From Acetobacter cerevisiae (GTDB taxonomy: Bacteria > Pseudomonadota > Alphaproteobacteria > Acetobacterales > Acetobacteraceae), in contig NZ_LHZA01000143.1 in assembly GCF_001580535.1 (NCBI RefSeq), positions 1-56,763 on the forward strand: DNA of 56,763 nucleotides. Direction: 5' to 3'. Shown in pieces: positions 8,663 to 17,531 of this stretch. The notes below the pieces were generated by a model that worked only from the letters and a program-made list of their open reading frames with translations, was not told the origin of the DNA and searched no databases. Positions within the stretch are counted from its first letter, which is position 1; each line of letters opens with the position of its first letter. A program made the position numbers and the translations under genes.

Positions 8663-8693
8663 CCTGGGTTCGGGTCAGTGAGTTTTTGACCGC

Positions 8694-11135
8694 TTATTTG
8701 GCCGCACCATCATCCGGCAGCGTGTAGGCAATAATGTAGTCACCCACATCAGGAGAGTGGCTCATGCCGCCGGCAGAGATCACCACATATTCCTTGCCCG
8801 TTTTGGGGGAGCGGAAAATGAGGGGGGCTGCCACAGCGCCAACCGGCAGACGCTCACGCCACACTTCCTTACCCGTGCCGGAATCTAGCGCACGTAGATA
8901 GTAATCCTGTGTGCCAGCAAAGAAGACCAGCCCGGACGCGGTGGAAGTGGGGCCACCCAGAGTTGGCATGCCCATGGGAACCGGCAGATGGGTTTTGATG
9001 CCCATCGGACCCAGATCCTGCGTTGTGCCCATGGGCACCTGCCACAGCAGCTTTTTGGTATGCAGATCAATGGCGCTCATGGTGCCGAAGGGCGGCGTGT
9101 TGCAGGGCACCTGCAGCGGAGACTGCAGAATATCAATGCGCACACCAGCATAGGACCCCGCCACCTGCGGGCGCATGGTGCCCATGAAGCCCGGCACTTC
9201 GTCGGTTGAGGCTTTATATTTCTTGGCTTCCTCAAGGTTCACCAGAGACATACGCAGGGGCATCCGCATGTCATTCACAAACATGACGCCGCGTGCTTCA
9301 TCAATGGAGATGCCGCCCCAGTTCATGCCGCCCAGCAGGCTGGGCCATTCGATATAGGGTTTTTCACCCGGCGGCGTGAACGGACCTTCATAAACCGAAT
9401 CCTTGAACATGATGCGGCAATAAAGCTGGTCAAACGTGCTGACGCCCCACATGGAGCTTTCCGTCAGCGGATCAGCCCCGATGGTGGGCATGCCCACAGA
9501 GAACGGCTGGGTGGGAGACAGATGTTCGCCCTGCGCTGAAGGAGAGGTTGCAACGCGGCGTTCCTGAACTTCCGTCACCGGCGTGCCGGTGCGACGGTCC
9601 AGAACAAAGATGTGTCCGGTCTTCGTGGTCTGGATCAGTGCCGGGACTTTTTCACCCTGCGCGTTGGTCACATCATACAGAACAGGCTGCGAGGGTAGGT
9701 CATAATCCCAGACGTCATGGTGAACTGTCTGGAAAACCCATTTTGTTTTGCCGGTAGAAGCATCCACGGCGACAACAGCAGCGCCGAATTTTTCCTTGGC
9801 GACCGTCCGGTCTCCGCCCCAGTAATCCGGCGGTCCGTTGCCGGTGGGCAGATAGACGAGATTCAGCTCTTTATCGTAGGTCGGGATGGTCCACACATTG
9901 GGGGTTTCCAGAGTGTAGGTCTGATCGTCCGCAGGTGCGCCCGTGTTGTCCGGGTCACCAACATCCCAGGCCCAGGCCAGAGCGCCGGTCCGCACATCAT
10001 AAGCCCGCACAACGCCGGAGGGTTCGCCGTGAACAATGTCACGCACCCAGCCGCCGATAACGGCAACGTGGCCCATAACAACCGGGGTGGAGGTGGGGTG
10101 GTAGCGTTTACCCGCTGCAGTCGGGCCCATCTGTTTCTTTAGGTCTACAACGCCGTTTTCACCAAAGCCGGAGCATTCCGCACCGGTGTGGGCATCCAGC
10201 GCAATAAAGCGGGCATCCACGGTAGAGACCAGAATACGCTGATGACACATGGGGGCCGCATCATCCGCTGCTTTTTCCTCAGCGGTCAGGCTGGCGTCTT
10301 TTGTAGCATCGTAATAGCCAACGCCACGGCATGTAACATGTTCAGCAGAGTGTGCCTTGGGGTCAAACTTCCACAGCTCTTTCCCGGTGTCGGCTTCCAG
10401 AGCCGTAATCAGGTTTTCTGGCGTGCAGGAATACAGCACGTTGCCAATCTGCTGGGGGGTGTTTTCATCAACCCCTGCACCGGGACCATGCGTTCTTCTG
10501 CCCGTATGATAAACCCACGCAACTTTCAGCTTGCTGACATTGTCTGGCGTGATCTGGGTGTAGGGTGCGTAACGCGTACCCTGAGCATTACGCCCAAAGA
10601 ATTCCCAGTCCTCTGGTGCATCGGTTTTGCCTGCCTGAGCGACCTGCGGGTTGGCTGATGCTGCATCGGGGTTGCTGATCTGCCCGTGCGGGAAGAAGGC
10701 CTCTGCCAGCGTTACCAGCAAACAGCCGACAATGCCAAGACCACCAAAAACGCTGCCCCGCCGGATGGGGGAGGACGTTGCGGGGAATGTCGCGACGGCC
10801 CACAGGCTGAGGGTGAAGAGAATGGCAGGCACAACCAGACGCGGCAAAAGGGCCCAGTAGCCAATTTCCGGCGTGTCACACAGCGCCCATACAAAGGTGG
10901 CGGCAAAAACAACGGCCGACACAACCAGAGTATAAGGATGTTTCAGAAAAACCAGAACGGCCAGGGCACAATAGGCAAGGCCCGCCAGAAGGTAATACGC
11001 TGAGCCGCCGAGCATCAGAAGCTTTATGCCACCGTAAGCAAGCGCCAGACCAGCAGCAAGGCTGATGACAGAAAAGACGGCACGATAAATGCCACCTAGC
11101 GGAGAATGGTGATCTGCGGGTTGACCGTCACCCAT
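8694..11135 (-). CDS. gcd: Membrane-bound PQQ-dependent glucose dehydrogenase
   Basis: This quinoprotein oxidises D-glucose to glucono-delta-lactone in the periplasm and passes electrons to ubiquinone; it is a signature enzyme of acetic acid bacteria. At 813 residues it matches the known size (about 800). Five membrane helices fill residues 1-140. The periplasmic eight-bladed propeller follows, with tryptophan-docking repeats such as TGKELWKFD, TGALAWAWD, TGKTKWVFQ, TKKLLWQVP and TGKEVWRER. PQQ-site features include YHTGRRTHG and NTPQQIG. The ATG is preceded by GGAG nine bases upstream. The neighbouring divergent OprB porin suggests a joint role in sugar uptake and oxidation. A related membrane PQQ dehydrogenase is the only real alternative. 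Confidence 0.92.
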   Translation of the reverse strand: MGDGQPADHHSPLGGIYRAVFSVISLAAGLALAYGGIKLLMLGGSAYYLLAGLAYCALAVLVFLKHPYTLVVSAVVFAATFVWALCDTPEIGYWALLPRLVVPAILFTLSLWAVATFPATSSPIRRGSVFGGLGIVGCLLVTLAEAFFPHGQISNPDAASANPQVAQAGKTDAPEDWEFFGRNAQGTRYAPYTQITPDNVSKLKVAWVYHTGRRTHGPGAGVDENTPQQIGNVLYSCTPENLITALEADTGKELWKFDPKAHSAEHVTCRGVGYYDATKDASLTAEEKAADDAAPMCHQRILVSTVDARFIALDAHTGAECSGFGENGVVDLKKQMGPTAAGKRYHPTSTPVVMGHVAVIGGWVRDIVHGEPSGVVRAYDVRTGALAWAWDVGDPDNTGAPADDQTYTLETPNVWTIPTYDKELNLVYLPTGNGPPDYWGGDRTVAKEKFGAAVVAVDASTGKTKWVFQTVHHDVWDYDLPSQPVLYDVTNAQGEKVPALIQTTKTGHIFVLDRRTGTPVTEVQERRVATSPSAQGEHLSPTQPFSVGMPTIGADPLTESSMWGVSTFDQLYCRIMFKDSVYEGPFTPPGEKPYIEWPSLLGGMNWGGISIDEARGVMFVNDMRMPLRMSLVNLEEAKKYKASTDEVPGFMGTMRPQVAGSYAGVRIDILQSPLQVPCNTPPFGTMSAIDLHTKKLLWQVPMGTTQDLGPMGIKTHLPVPMGMPTLGGPTSTASGLVFFAGTQDYYLRALDSGTGKEVWRERLPVGAVAAPLIFRSPKTGKEYVVISAGGMSHSPDVGDYIIAYTLPDDGAAK

Positions 11136-12193
11136 GCTGTCACTCCAGTATTGAAATCGTCCTGACAGCAGGGTGCCAGGCCGAGGTTACGACTAAATCC
11201 AGATATACTGGCTTATGATAAGAGCTTTTCTCTGTGCACTATGGGCTGTGGAAAGAGTCCTTCATCATTGTTTCCAGAGGAGCGGAAAATGCTCTGTGTC
11301 CAATATGTCTGATTCTGTCAAGAAGGTCTTTGGGGAAAACCCACCGAAAAACGGTGAATTTTTATAAAATTTTTCCTAGCACAAGGTCATTCGCCCTGAG
11401 AGTAGCTTTTTTGTGAAATGGCAGGTTCTTTTCTGCTCATTCTCCTTAGTGCTGGACAGGAGGCATTTCCGCCCTATTTCGGGGGTAACGTTCCGGTGAG
11501 AAGCCTCGCTCCTTTTCGTTATGCTCTTTCCAGATAGATAGCATTTCTGGTTCAGTAGAAAATAACATAAGTCATTGATAAAATTATAATTTGCATGAGA
11601 AATTCAATAGAGCCGAACGCTATATGCACGTTATATCCATATGGAAAAAAATATGGAAAATCCCTCTTTCATATATTGGACATTGGATGAATTTCAGCGC
11701 CTTAAAGGATTCATGCATAGCAACAGTCAAACGCGATGTTTTCAAGGGTGTCTCTCAGGTCATTCTTGATGCGTCTCTTTTGCTCTCTAAGGAAGATTTG
11801 GAAATAACAGTACGGTATTCTTGTTTATAATATCTTACGTTTTCTATTTCCATTTTGATATGAACCGATGTTCCGTCGGATCTTTTTGAATGCGTGCGCA
11901 TAATCATATATAAATAAAAAACCAAAACTCCAGATAAATTACTTAATAGTTAGATTCTATATTTATTAAACATAACGTTTTTGTGTTTTATATACTGTTA
12001 TTTTCCCAAATCATTTCAGAAAAAACATGCTATCGCATTTTGCCGCCTTTCTGGTGAGAGGCGGCATTCTTGGCGGAAGGCGGGCCCTGATGTGTCAGGG
12101 CCCGTTTTAAAAAAATGTTGGGTGACCTCTCCAGCTTTCCACGCTTTAACCGGGCACTTTCTGGCCAGAGTGCTAAAACTTATCCATGGTCAG
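11136..12193. other. Long AT-rich intergenic region between gcd and oprB
   Basis: About 1 kb without a supported gene, clearly AT-rich from about 11540 to 12040. The 60-codon (11234-11416) and 79-codon (11591-11830) plus-strand frames have AT-rich, non-typical codon use and no recognisable product. A hairpin-capable segment GAGGC...GCCTC is seen at about 11459-11505. Near the oprB end two strong hairpins occur (annotated separately). The region must hold both divergent promoters. Its size and composition suggest complex regulation, a small RNA, or decayed foreign DNA. Confidence 0.6.
12042..12108 (+). promoter_or_regulatory. Tandem hairpins in the oprB leader; the second is terminator-like
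   Basis: Hairpin 1 pairs GCCGCCT (12042-12048) with AGGCGGC (12059-12065). Hairpin 2 pairs CGGGCCCTGA (12081-12090) with TCAGGGCCCG (12095-12104), a perfect 10-bp stem with a TGTG loop followed by TTTT. The second has the form of an intrinsic terminator with a short T-run and ends about 90 nt before the porin start. No gene lies upstream on this strand for 800 bp, so it either attenuates oprB or ends an unannotated small RNA. Confidence 0.6.
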
Positions 12194-13876
12194 ATGATGT
12201 ATCGCAAACGCTGCAACAGGTTTCCTGTATTCAAACCGTTTTCTGCTTTACGGGGAGTAACGCTTGCAGGAAGCCTGCTAATCACTTTCTCTTCCGGTGT
12301 CGCGCACGCTGAAGACGCCAGCGTCTTATCGTCTCCGACCAAAAAAACCGTTTATGTTAATGTGCTTTCCGGAACACCATCCCAGGATGATTTGTCTCAG
12401 CCGGATGCTCGTGTGCTTGTGCGGCCTAAGAACTCTCCGCTTCCGGTAAGTGGTGTGCCGGTTGCCCCCTGGCCCGGTCTGGCGACGATGGATGTTCCCA
12501 GTGTGGATGAATATCAAAGTGCCAGGACCTTTCATAAACTGGAGCTGGATGATCTGACGGGCAAAGAAGGGCCATCCTGGCTGCTTCCCTCAGAAGTGGA
12601 TGCTCAGCGCCGCACGGATATGGATGACCCGTATTATGTCCCCACCGCAGGGAGCGGGCATCTGGTTCCGCAAATCATGCCATTCCGTGAAAGGCTTCAG
12701 AAAAAAGGCTTTGTTTTCTCTTTTACGTATAAAGGGGAAGCTATGGCCAATATCCATGGTGGCATGCAGCGTGGCATGGATTATGTGCATGAGCTGACCC
12801 TGCAAATGAACTTTGATCTGGGGAAACTGGCGGGCTTGAACGGGTGGTCTATCCATACCCTGCTCATGAACCGTGCGGGGCGAGAGGTATCGCATGACCG
12901 GGTTGGGGATTATTATGTAAATCTTATGGAAGTTTACGGACTTTCCGGGCACGTCGTGGCCCATTTGGTCGATTTTTATGCGGAAAAGAAGTTTCTCCAG
13001 AACCGTATGGATATCACGTTTGGCCGCATGTCTCTGACGCATGTTTTTGCAACATCCCCTCTTATCTGCTCTTTTATGGTGACATGCTCGGCACCCGTAG
13101 CTCTGAAAGTCGATCCGGGATTTGCCGTTTACCCAAAAGCGACATGGGGTAGCCGTGTGCGCTTTCGTCCCACGCGCGATACCATGGTGCAACTGGGCGC
13201 TTATCAGGTCAGCCCGCTTGCCAATAACCCCAGCGGGTGGGCATGGGGGAGTGAAAATACCACAGGCCTGATGTTGCCAATAGAGTTTACATGGCAACCC
13301 TTCCTGACGCGAAACCGCCTGCCAGGACATTATGTTTTTGGTTATGCACATGATACGTCGCGCTACCCGGATGTTATGGGAACACCTCCGGCCAATAAGG
13401 TTGTCGCTGCGGGCCGCCTGCACAGTGCGCCAATGGATATGTTCTGGTTTGAGGGGGATCAGATGATTTATCGTAAAGGGGGCCGTAATCAGATGGCCGG
13501 TGGCTACCTCATGGCGGGGTATATTCATAACACGCCGCGTGTTTCCTCCATCTCTGATGAAGCCTATGGAGGCCTGTCCTTTAATGGTGTCATTCCGGGT
13601 CGCCTGACTGACAGGCTGGGAATTTTATATTCCTGGTATCATGTCAGCCATCGGAAAGAACTGGGGCAGATGTATGCGCAGGATGCCGGTCTTTCTCTGG
13701 GCGCTCAGGTTCTGGCACCGCAGACGGACTCTCACGTTATTGAAGCCTATTACGCAATCGACGTCGTTCCCGGTGTGCTGGTTCAGCCTGAATTTCAGTA
13801 TATGATTCGTCCGGGCGAAACCTCTCGCAGACCAGATGCCGCACTGGTTGGATTGAAAGTAATTGCCAACCTGTAA
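12194..13876 (+). CDS. oprB: Carbohydrate-selective porin, OprB family
   Basis: An outer-membrane beta-barrel porin of the OprB family that lets sugars into the periplasm. The chosen ATG at 12194 gives 560 residues with a clear signal peptide: basic MMYRKR, hydrophobic core, cleavage after AHA before EDA (about residue 40). Family features are the segment FSFTYKGEAMANIHGGMQRG near the barrel start, alternating amphipathic strands, LMNRAGR, FAVYPKATWGSRVRFRP, and the C-terminal strand PDAALVGLKVIANL. The frame is open upstream to 11981, but that part is not family-like and spans the leader hairpins. Placement beside the periplasmic glucose dehydrogenase suggests it supplies that enzyme's substrate. 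Confidence 0.88.
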   Translation: MMYRKRCNRFPVFKPFSALRGVTLAGSLLITFSSGVAHAEDASVLSSPTKKTVYVNVLSGTPSQDDLSQPDARVLVRPKNSPLPVSGVPVAPWPGLATMDVPSVDEYQSARTFHKLELDDLTGKEGPSWLLPSEVDAQRRTDMDDPYYVPTAGSGHLVPQIMPFRERLQKKGFVFSFTYKGEAMANIHGGMQRGMDYVHELTLQMNFDLGKLAGLNGWSIHTLLMNRAGREVSHDRVGDYYVNLMEVYGLSGHVVAHLVDFYAEKKFLQNRMDITFGRMSLTHVFATSPLICSFMVTCSAPVALKVDPGFAVYPKATWGSRVRFRPTRDTMVQLGAYQVSPLANNPSGWAWGSENTTGLMLPIEFTWQPFLTRNRLPGHYVFGYAHDTSRYPDVMGTPPANKVVAAGRLHSAPMDMFWFEGDQMIYRKGGRNQMAGGYLMAGYIHNTPRVSSISDEAYGGLSFNGVIPGRLTDRLGILYSWYHVSHRKELGQMYAQDAGLSLGAQVLAPQTDSHVIEAYYAIDVVPGVLVQPEFQYMIRPGETSRRPDAALVGLKVIANL

Positions 13877-13886
13877 GGATTGTTCG

Positions 13887-14408
13887 TTAACGCCCCGCTT
13901 TTTTCTGCACGATATGCGCGCCCAGAGATTCCAGCGCTTCCTTTAACGGGCTGTCTTCCATTTCCGGCAGATGGCACGGGCGCGTGGCGGCCTTGGGCGT
14001 GCGGCGGGCGGTAATGCGTTGTCCGGCTGCCGGGTCCTGCACAAAACGCAGCCGCGCCACCAAGGCCTGCCCGCACCACGTATTGATGCGCGCAATCAGG
14101 GCATCGCTCAGATGCTGGAGTTCCATGGCGACTGGTCCGGCACATGCAATGCTCAGAGTGCCTGCAGATAATTTGCGGGGCGTTGTGACGGCAGCATGAG
14201 CCGGGCCCACAATATCAGCCCAGTCTGTAAAGAGCTGCACGCCTGCCGGGGAGCGTTTCTTGAAAGCCGGGGCCGTAACATTGGGCAGCAATGCGGCCAG
14301 ACTGCGGGCCGTCATGGCCCGGCGTGGCGGCGGGGGCGGTGTTTGCGCTTTTTTGGTGGTGGCAGTTTTGCGCCCTGTTGTCTTGCCGGAGGGACTCTCC
14401 TTCGTCAT
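13887..14408 (-). CDS. dciA: DUF721 protein, DciA-like helicase operator
   Basis: The 173-residue product belongs to DUF721; DciA members recruit the replicative helicase DnaB in bacteria lacking DnaC. A Lys/Thr/Pro-rich basic N-terminus (about residues 1-45) precedes the folded domain (LFTDWADIVGPAHA, then the segment ending LSIACAGPVAMELQH), which resembles a KH-like RNA/DNA-binding fold. The ATG at 14408 has GGAG eight bases upstream; the longer frame to 14474 overlaps mutY. It is divergent from mutY with only 10 bp between the starts, a common alphaproteobacterial arrangement. Confidence 0.85.
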   Translation of the reverse strand: MTKESPSGKTTGRKTATTKKAQTPPPPPRRAMTARSLAALLPNVTAPAFKKRSPAGVQLFTDWADIVGPAHAAVTTPRKLSAGTLSIACAGPVAMELQHLSDALIARINTWCGQALVARLRFVQDPAAGQRITARRTPKAATRPCHLPEMEDSPLKEALESLGAHIVQKKAGR

Positions 14409-14418
14409 AACACTCTCC

Positions 14419-15477
14419 GTGAAAAAGCCATCCGCCCGATCCCTGCTCGACTGGTATGACAGACATCGCCGCACTCTGCCATGGCGCGCCGAAGTCGATC
14501 AGCATGCTGATCCATACCATGTCTGGCTGAGCGAGATCATGCTTCAGCAGACAACGGTCAAGGCTGTTGGTCCGTATTACCATCGTTTTCTGGAAAAATT
14601 CCCCACCGTGCAGGATCTGGCGGCGGCGGACCGGGATGCTGTGCTCTCCGCATGGGCCGGGCTGGGCTATTATTCCCGTGCCAGAAACCTGCATGCCTGC
14701 GCGCAGCAGGTTGTAGCTCTCGGCGGCTTTCCGCAGGATGTCGCCGGCCTGCGCGCTCTGCCGGGGGTAGGGGCTTATACAGCGGCGGCGGTGGCGGCCA
14801 TTGCGTTTGGCGTGCCGGTGGTGCCGGTGGATGGCAATGTGGAGCGTATTACGTCCCGTCTGTTTGCGGTGGAAGAGCCGCTACCGGCCGCCCGCAAAAC
14901 ACTGGCGAAGCTGGCTGAAGGGCTGAATGCGGACCGGCAGGCACAGGCACGTCCTTCCGATTTTGCTCAGGCGTTGTTTGATCTGGGGGCGTCCCTGTGC
15001 TCGCCGCGTTCTCCGGCCTGTGCTCTGTGCCCATGGCGGGAGAGTTGTGCCGCGCAAAAAGCCGGCATTGCCGCTACCCTGCCGCGTAAGGCTCCCAAGG
15101 TGGCGCGGCCCGTGCGCTATGGCGCGCATTTTCTGGCAGTAGATGCGGCGGAGCAGGTCTTGTTGCGGAAAAGGCCGGAAACCGGGCTACTGGCAGCCAT
15201 GACGGAACTTCCCGGCACGGAGTGGCGTTCGGAGCCCTGGTCAGAGGCCGGGGCTCTGGAACAGGCGCCCTGCAAAGCCTCCTGGCAGGCTTGTGGCGCG
15301 GTGCGGCATGTGTTTACGCATTTTACGCTTGAGGTCACAGTTTACGCTGCGCGTGTGCAGCATTTTTCCAATCAGGCCGTGCAGTCGGGTTTTCTGGCGC
15401 CGGTTGGTAGTGTGGCCGGGCTTTCATTACCCTCCGTCATGCTCAAATGCATAAAACTGGGGCTTAAAGCTCTGTAA
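14419..15477 (+). CDS. mutY: A/G-specific adenine glycosylase
   Basis: A base-excision repair enzyme that removes adenine mispaired with 8-oxoguanine. The GTG start at 14419 gives 352 residues, a normal length. Seen in order: SEIMLQQTT with the catalytic Glu, the helix-hairpin-helix LPGVGAYTAAAV, VPVDGNVERI with the catalytic Asp, and the 4Fe-4S ligands C-x6-C-x2-C-x5-C (CSPRSPACALCPWRESC, about residues 193-209). The C-terminal NUDIX-like 8-oxoG recognition domain starts near FLAVDAAEQVLLRKRP. The upstream open frame overlaps dciA and is not protein-like. It is followed by hemH after 8 nt, so the two are likely co-transcribed. Confidence 0.94.
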   Translation: MKKPSARSLLDWYDRHRRTLPWRAEVDQHADPYHVWLSEIMLQQTTVKAVGPYYHRFLEKFPTVQDLAAADRDAVLSAWAGLGYYSRARNLHACAQQVVALGGFPQDVAGLRALPGVGAYTAAAVAAIAFGVPVVPVDGNVERITSRLFAVEEPLPAARKTLAKLAEGLNADRQAQARPSDFAQALFDLGASLCSPRSPACALCPWRESCAAQKAGIAATLPRKAPKVARPVRYGAHFLAVDAAEQVLLRKRPETGLLAAMTELPGTEWRSEPWSEAGALEQAPCKASWQACGAVRHVFTHFTLEVTVYAARVQHFSNQAVQSGFLAPVGSVAGLSLPSVMLKCIKLGLKAL

Positions 15478-15485
15478 GAGGTTTC

Positions 15486-16523
15486 ATGGTCTTCCACCAC
15501 ATTCCCTCCCGTAAACAGCCCAACGGCAAAGCGCGGCATGAAGGCCGTCCGGGTATTCTGCTGCTCAATCTGGGCACGCCAGATGATACGGGGTATCGGG
15601 CCGTGCGGCGGTATCTGTCCGAATTCCTCTCTGACCGACGGGTGATTGAAGGCTCTCCGGTGCTCTGGCAGCCCATCCTGCAAGGTGTGGTGCTGACCGT
15701 CCGCCCCGGCAAAAGCGGCAAAGCCTACGAGCGTATCTGGGACAAAGAGAAGAATGAAAGCCCGCTGCGGGGTTACACGCGCGGGCAGGCAGAGGGGCTG
15801 CACGCCCGGTTTGCGGCTGATAATGTGCCGGTCGCCTGGGCCATGCGCTACGGCACGCCGTCCGTTGAGGCTGGAGTGCGTGAACTGCTGGAACATGGGT
15901 GTGACCGTATTCTGGCGGTGCCGCTCTATCCGCAATACAGCGCGACCACCACCGCGACCGCGAATGACCAGCTTTTCCGTTTTCTGATGACGTTGCGCAA
16001 TCAGCCTGCCATCCGCACGCTGCCAGCGTTCCCGGATGATCCGACTTATATCGAGGCTTTGGCCAGTTCCGTCCGTAAGACAATGGCCACACTGGATACG
16101 CCGCCGCAAATGCTGGTGGCCTCGTTCCACGGTCTGCCTCAGGAGTATGTGGATAAGGGGGATTCCTACCTTGCGGACTGCCAGCGCACCGTAAAAGCTC
16201 TGCGTGAGGCGTTGGGGATGGATGAAGCAACGTTGCCGCTCACCTTTCAGTCCCGCTTTGGCCCCACCAAATGGCTGGAGCCCTATACCGCGCCGTTTAT
16301 TGCAGGGCTGCCCGAAAAAGACGTGAAGCGCATTGCCGTCATCACGCCCGGCTTCATGACCGACTGTATTGAAACGCTGGATGAAATTGGCAACGAGGTC
16401 TGTGAAGACTTCATCAAGGCAGGTGGGGAGGAATTCACCCTGATCCCCTGCCTGAATGACAGCGTGGAAGCCATTGACGTGCTGGAACAGCTCACCCGGC
16501 AGGAACTGGCGGGCTGGTTATAA
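15486..16523 (+). CDS. hemH: Ferrochelatase
   Basis: The last enzyme of protoheme synthesis, inserting Fe2+ into protoporphyrin IX. The 345-residue length is typical. Family signatures are GILLLNLGTPDD at the N-terminus, the metal-site histidine in VASFHGLPQEYVDKGDSY (about residue 208), and the acidic motif GFMTDCIETLDEIG (about residues 281-294) with the conserved Glu. No extra cysteine cluster for an Fe-S centre stands out. Heme supply matters here because cytochromes serve the periplasmic oxidation chain. It ends convergently with nth. Confidence 0.95.
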   Translation: MVFHHIPSRKQPNGKARHEGRPGILLLNLGTPDDTGYRAVRRYLSEFLSDRRVIEGSPVLWQPILQGVVLTVRPGKSGKAYERIWDKEKNESPLRGYTRGQAEGLHARFAADNVPVAWAMRYGTPSVEAGVRELLEHGCDRILAVPLYPQYSATTTATANDQLFRFLMTLRNQPAIRTLPAFPDDPTYIEALASSVRKTMATLDTPPQMLVASFHGLPQEYVDKGDSYLADCQRTVKALREALGMDEATLPLTFQSRFGPTKWLEPYTAPFIAGLPEKDVKRIAVITPGFMTDCIETLDEIGNEVCEDFIKAGGEEFTLIPCLNDSVEAIDVLEQLTRQELAGWL

Positions 16524-16561
16524 GGCGCTCCTGAACACCTCGTCGGGGCAGTAAGACACTC

Positions 16562-17365
16562 TTACAGGGTCTGACGCGGCGGCTTGATAACGGGCCGGTC
16601 TGTTTTCACAGGATACAGGCACGGCTCACTGGCGGCACAGCGCCAGCATTCCGGCTTGCGGGCTTTGCACACGTAGCGGCCCTGCAGGATCATCCAGTGG
16701 TGGGAATCGCGGATCATCTCTTTGGGGATGCGCCGTTCGAGTGCTGCTTCCACCGCTTCCACTGTCTTGCCGCGCCCTAGTCCCGTGCGGTTGGCGAGCC
16801 GGAAAACATGCGTATCCACCGGCACGGTCGGCTGATGGAAGGCGACATTCAGCACCACATTGGCAGTTTTGCGGCCCACGCCGGCCAGCGCTTCCAGCTC
16901 TTCCCGCGTGCCGGGAACCTCGCCTTTGTGGCGTTCCAGAAGCTGGCGAGAGAGTTCCACCACATTTTTCGCCTTGTTGCGCCACAGGCCGATCGTGCGG
17001 ATCAGTTCACCCACGCCATCTTCCCCCAGCGCCACCATGGCTGCCGGATTGGGAGCTGCGGCAAACAGGGCCGGGGTCACGCGGTTGACGGAGGCATCGG
17101 TTGCCTGTGCGGAGAGCACCACCGCAATCAGCAGCGTGAACGGCGTGCTGTAATGCAGTTCCGTTTCTGCATCCGGCCAGGCGCGCTCAAGGCCTGTCAG
17201 AAACTGCACAATTTCTGGCCGCGTCATGTCCCGCGGAGCTGTGACCTTGCTATCTGCGGCGGTGGGGGCAACAGCCTTTGCGGCCTTTGCTGTCTTGCGT
17301 CCGGCAGCGGAGGATTTGGGAAGGTGAGCCTCTGCTTCGGCAGGGGTGCGTGTCTGTCTGGCCAT
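16562..17365 (-). CDS. nth: Endonuclease III
   Basis: A DNA glycosylase/AP-lyase that removes oxidised pyrimidines. Start ATG at 17365 gives 267 residues, with about 60 extra N-terminal residues (Lys/Ala/Thr-rich, KTAKAAKAVAPTAADSK) compared with E. coli Nth. The core has ALAGVGRKTANVV (helix-hairpin-helix with catalytic Lys), VPVDTHVFRLANR (catalytic Asp), and the Fe-S ligands C-x6-C-x2-C-x5-C in CKARKPECWRCAASEPC. The basic extension may help DNA binding. It lies close to mutY, the other HhH-GPD glycosylase, but on the opposite strand. Confidence 0.94.
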   Translation of the reverse strand: MARQTRTPAEAEAHLPKSSAAGRKTAKAAKAVAPTAADSKVTAPRDMTRPEIVQFLTGLERAWPDAETELHYSTPFTLLIAVVLSAQATDASVNRVTPALFAAAPNPAAMVALGEDGVGELIRTIGLWRNKAKNVVELSRQLLERHKGEVPGTREELEALAGVGRKTANVVLNVAFHQPTVPVDTHVFRLANRTGLGRGKTVEAVEAALERRIPKEMIRDSHHWMILQGRYVCKARKPECWRCAASEPCLYPVKTDRPVIKPPRQTL

Positions 17366-17531
17366 GTGCAAACTCTACCGCGTGCGGGGCGTTGGCGTCT
17401 ATCTCCGGTTGGCCAGAACAAAGCGGCGGTCAGTGCCGGAATGTTTGCTAAATACGAGGCCGCACGATACAGACACAGAACCAGACCTCAGCCGAGGTTC
17501 GCTGTTTTCTCCCTTTTTTCGGATTGTTCTG

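Noticed and set aside
11591-11830. A 79-codon AT-rich ORF upstream of oprB
   Set aside because: No Shine-Dalgarno, atypical codon use and no recognisable motif, so it is treated as chance in AT-rich DNA.
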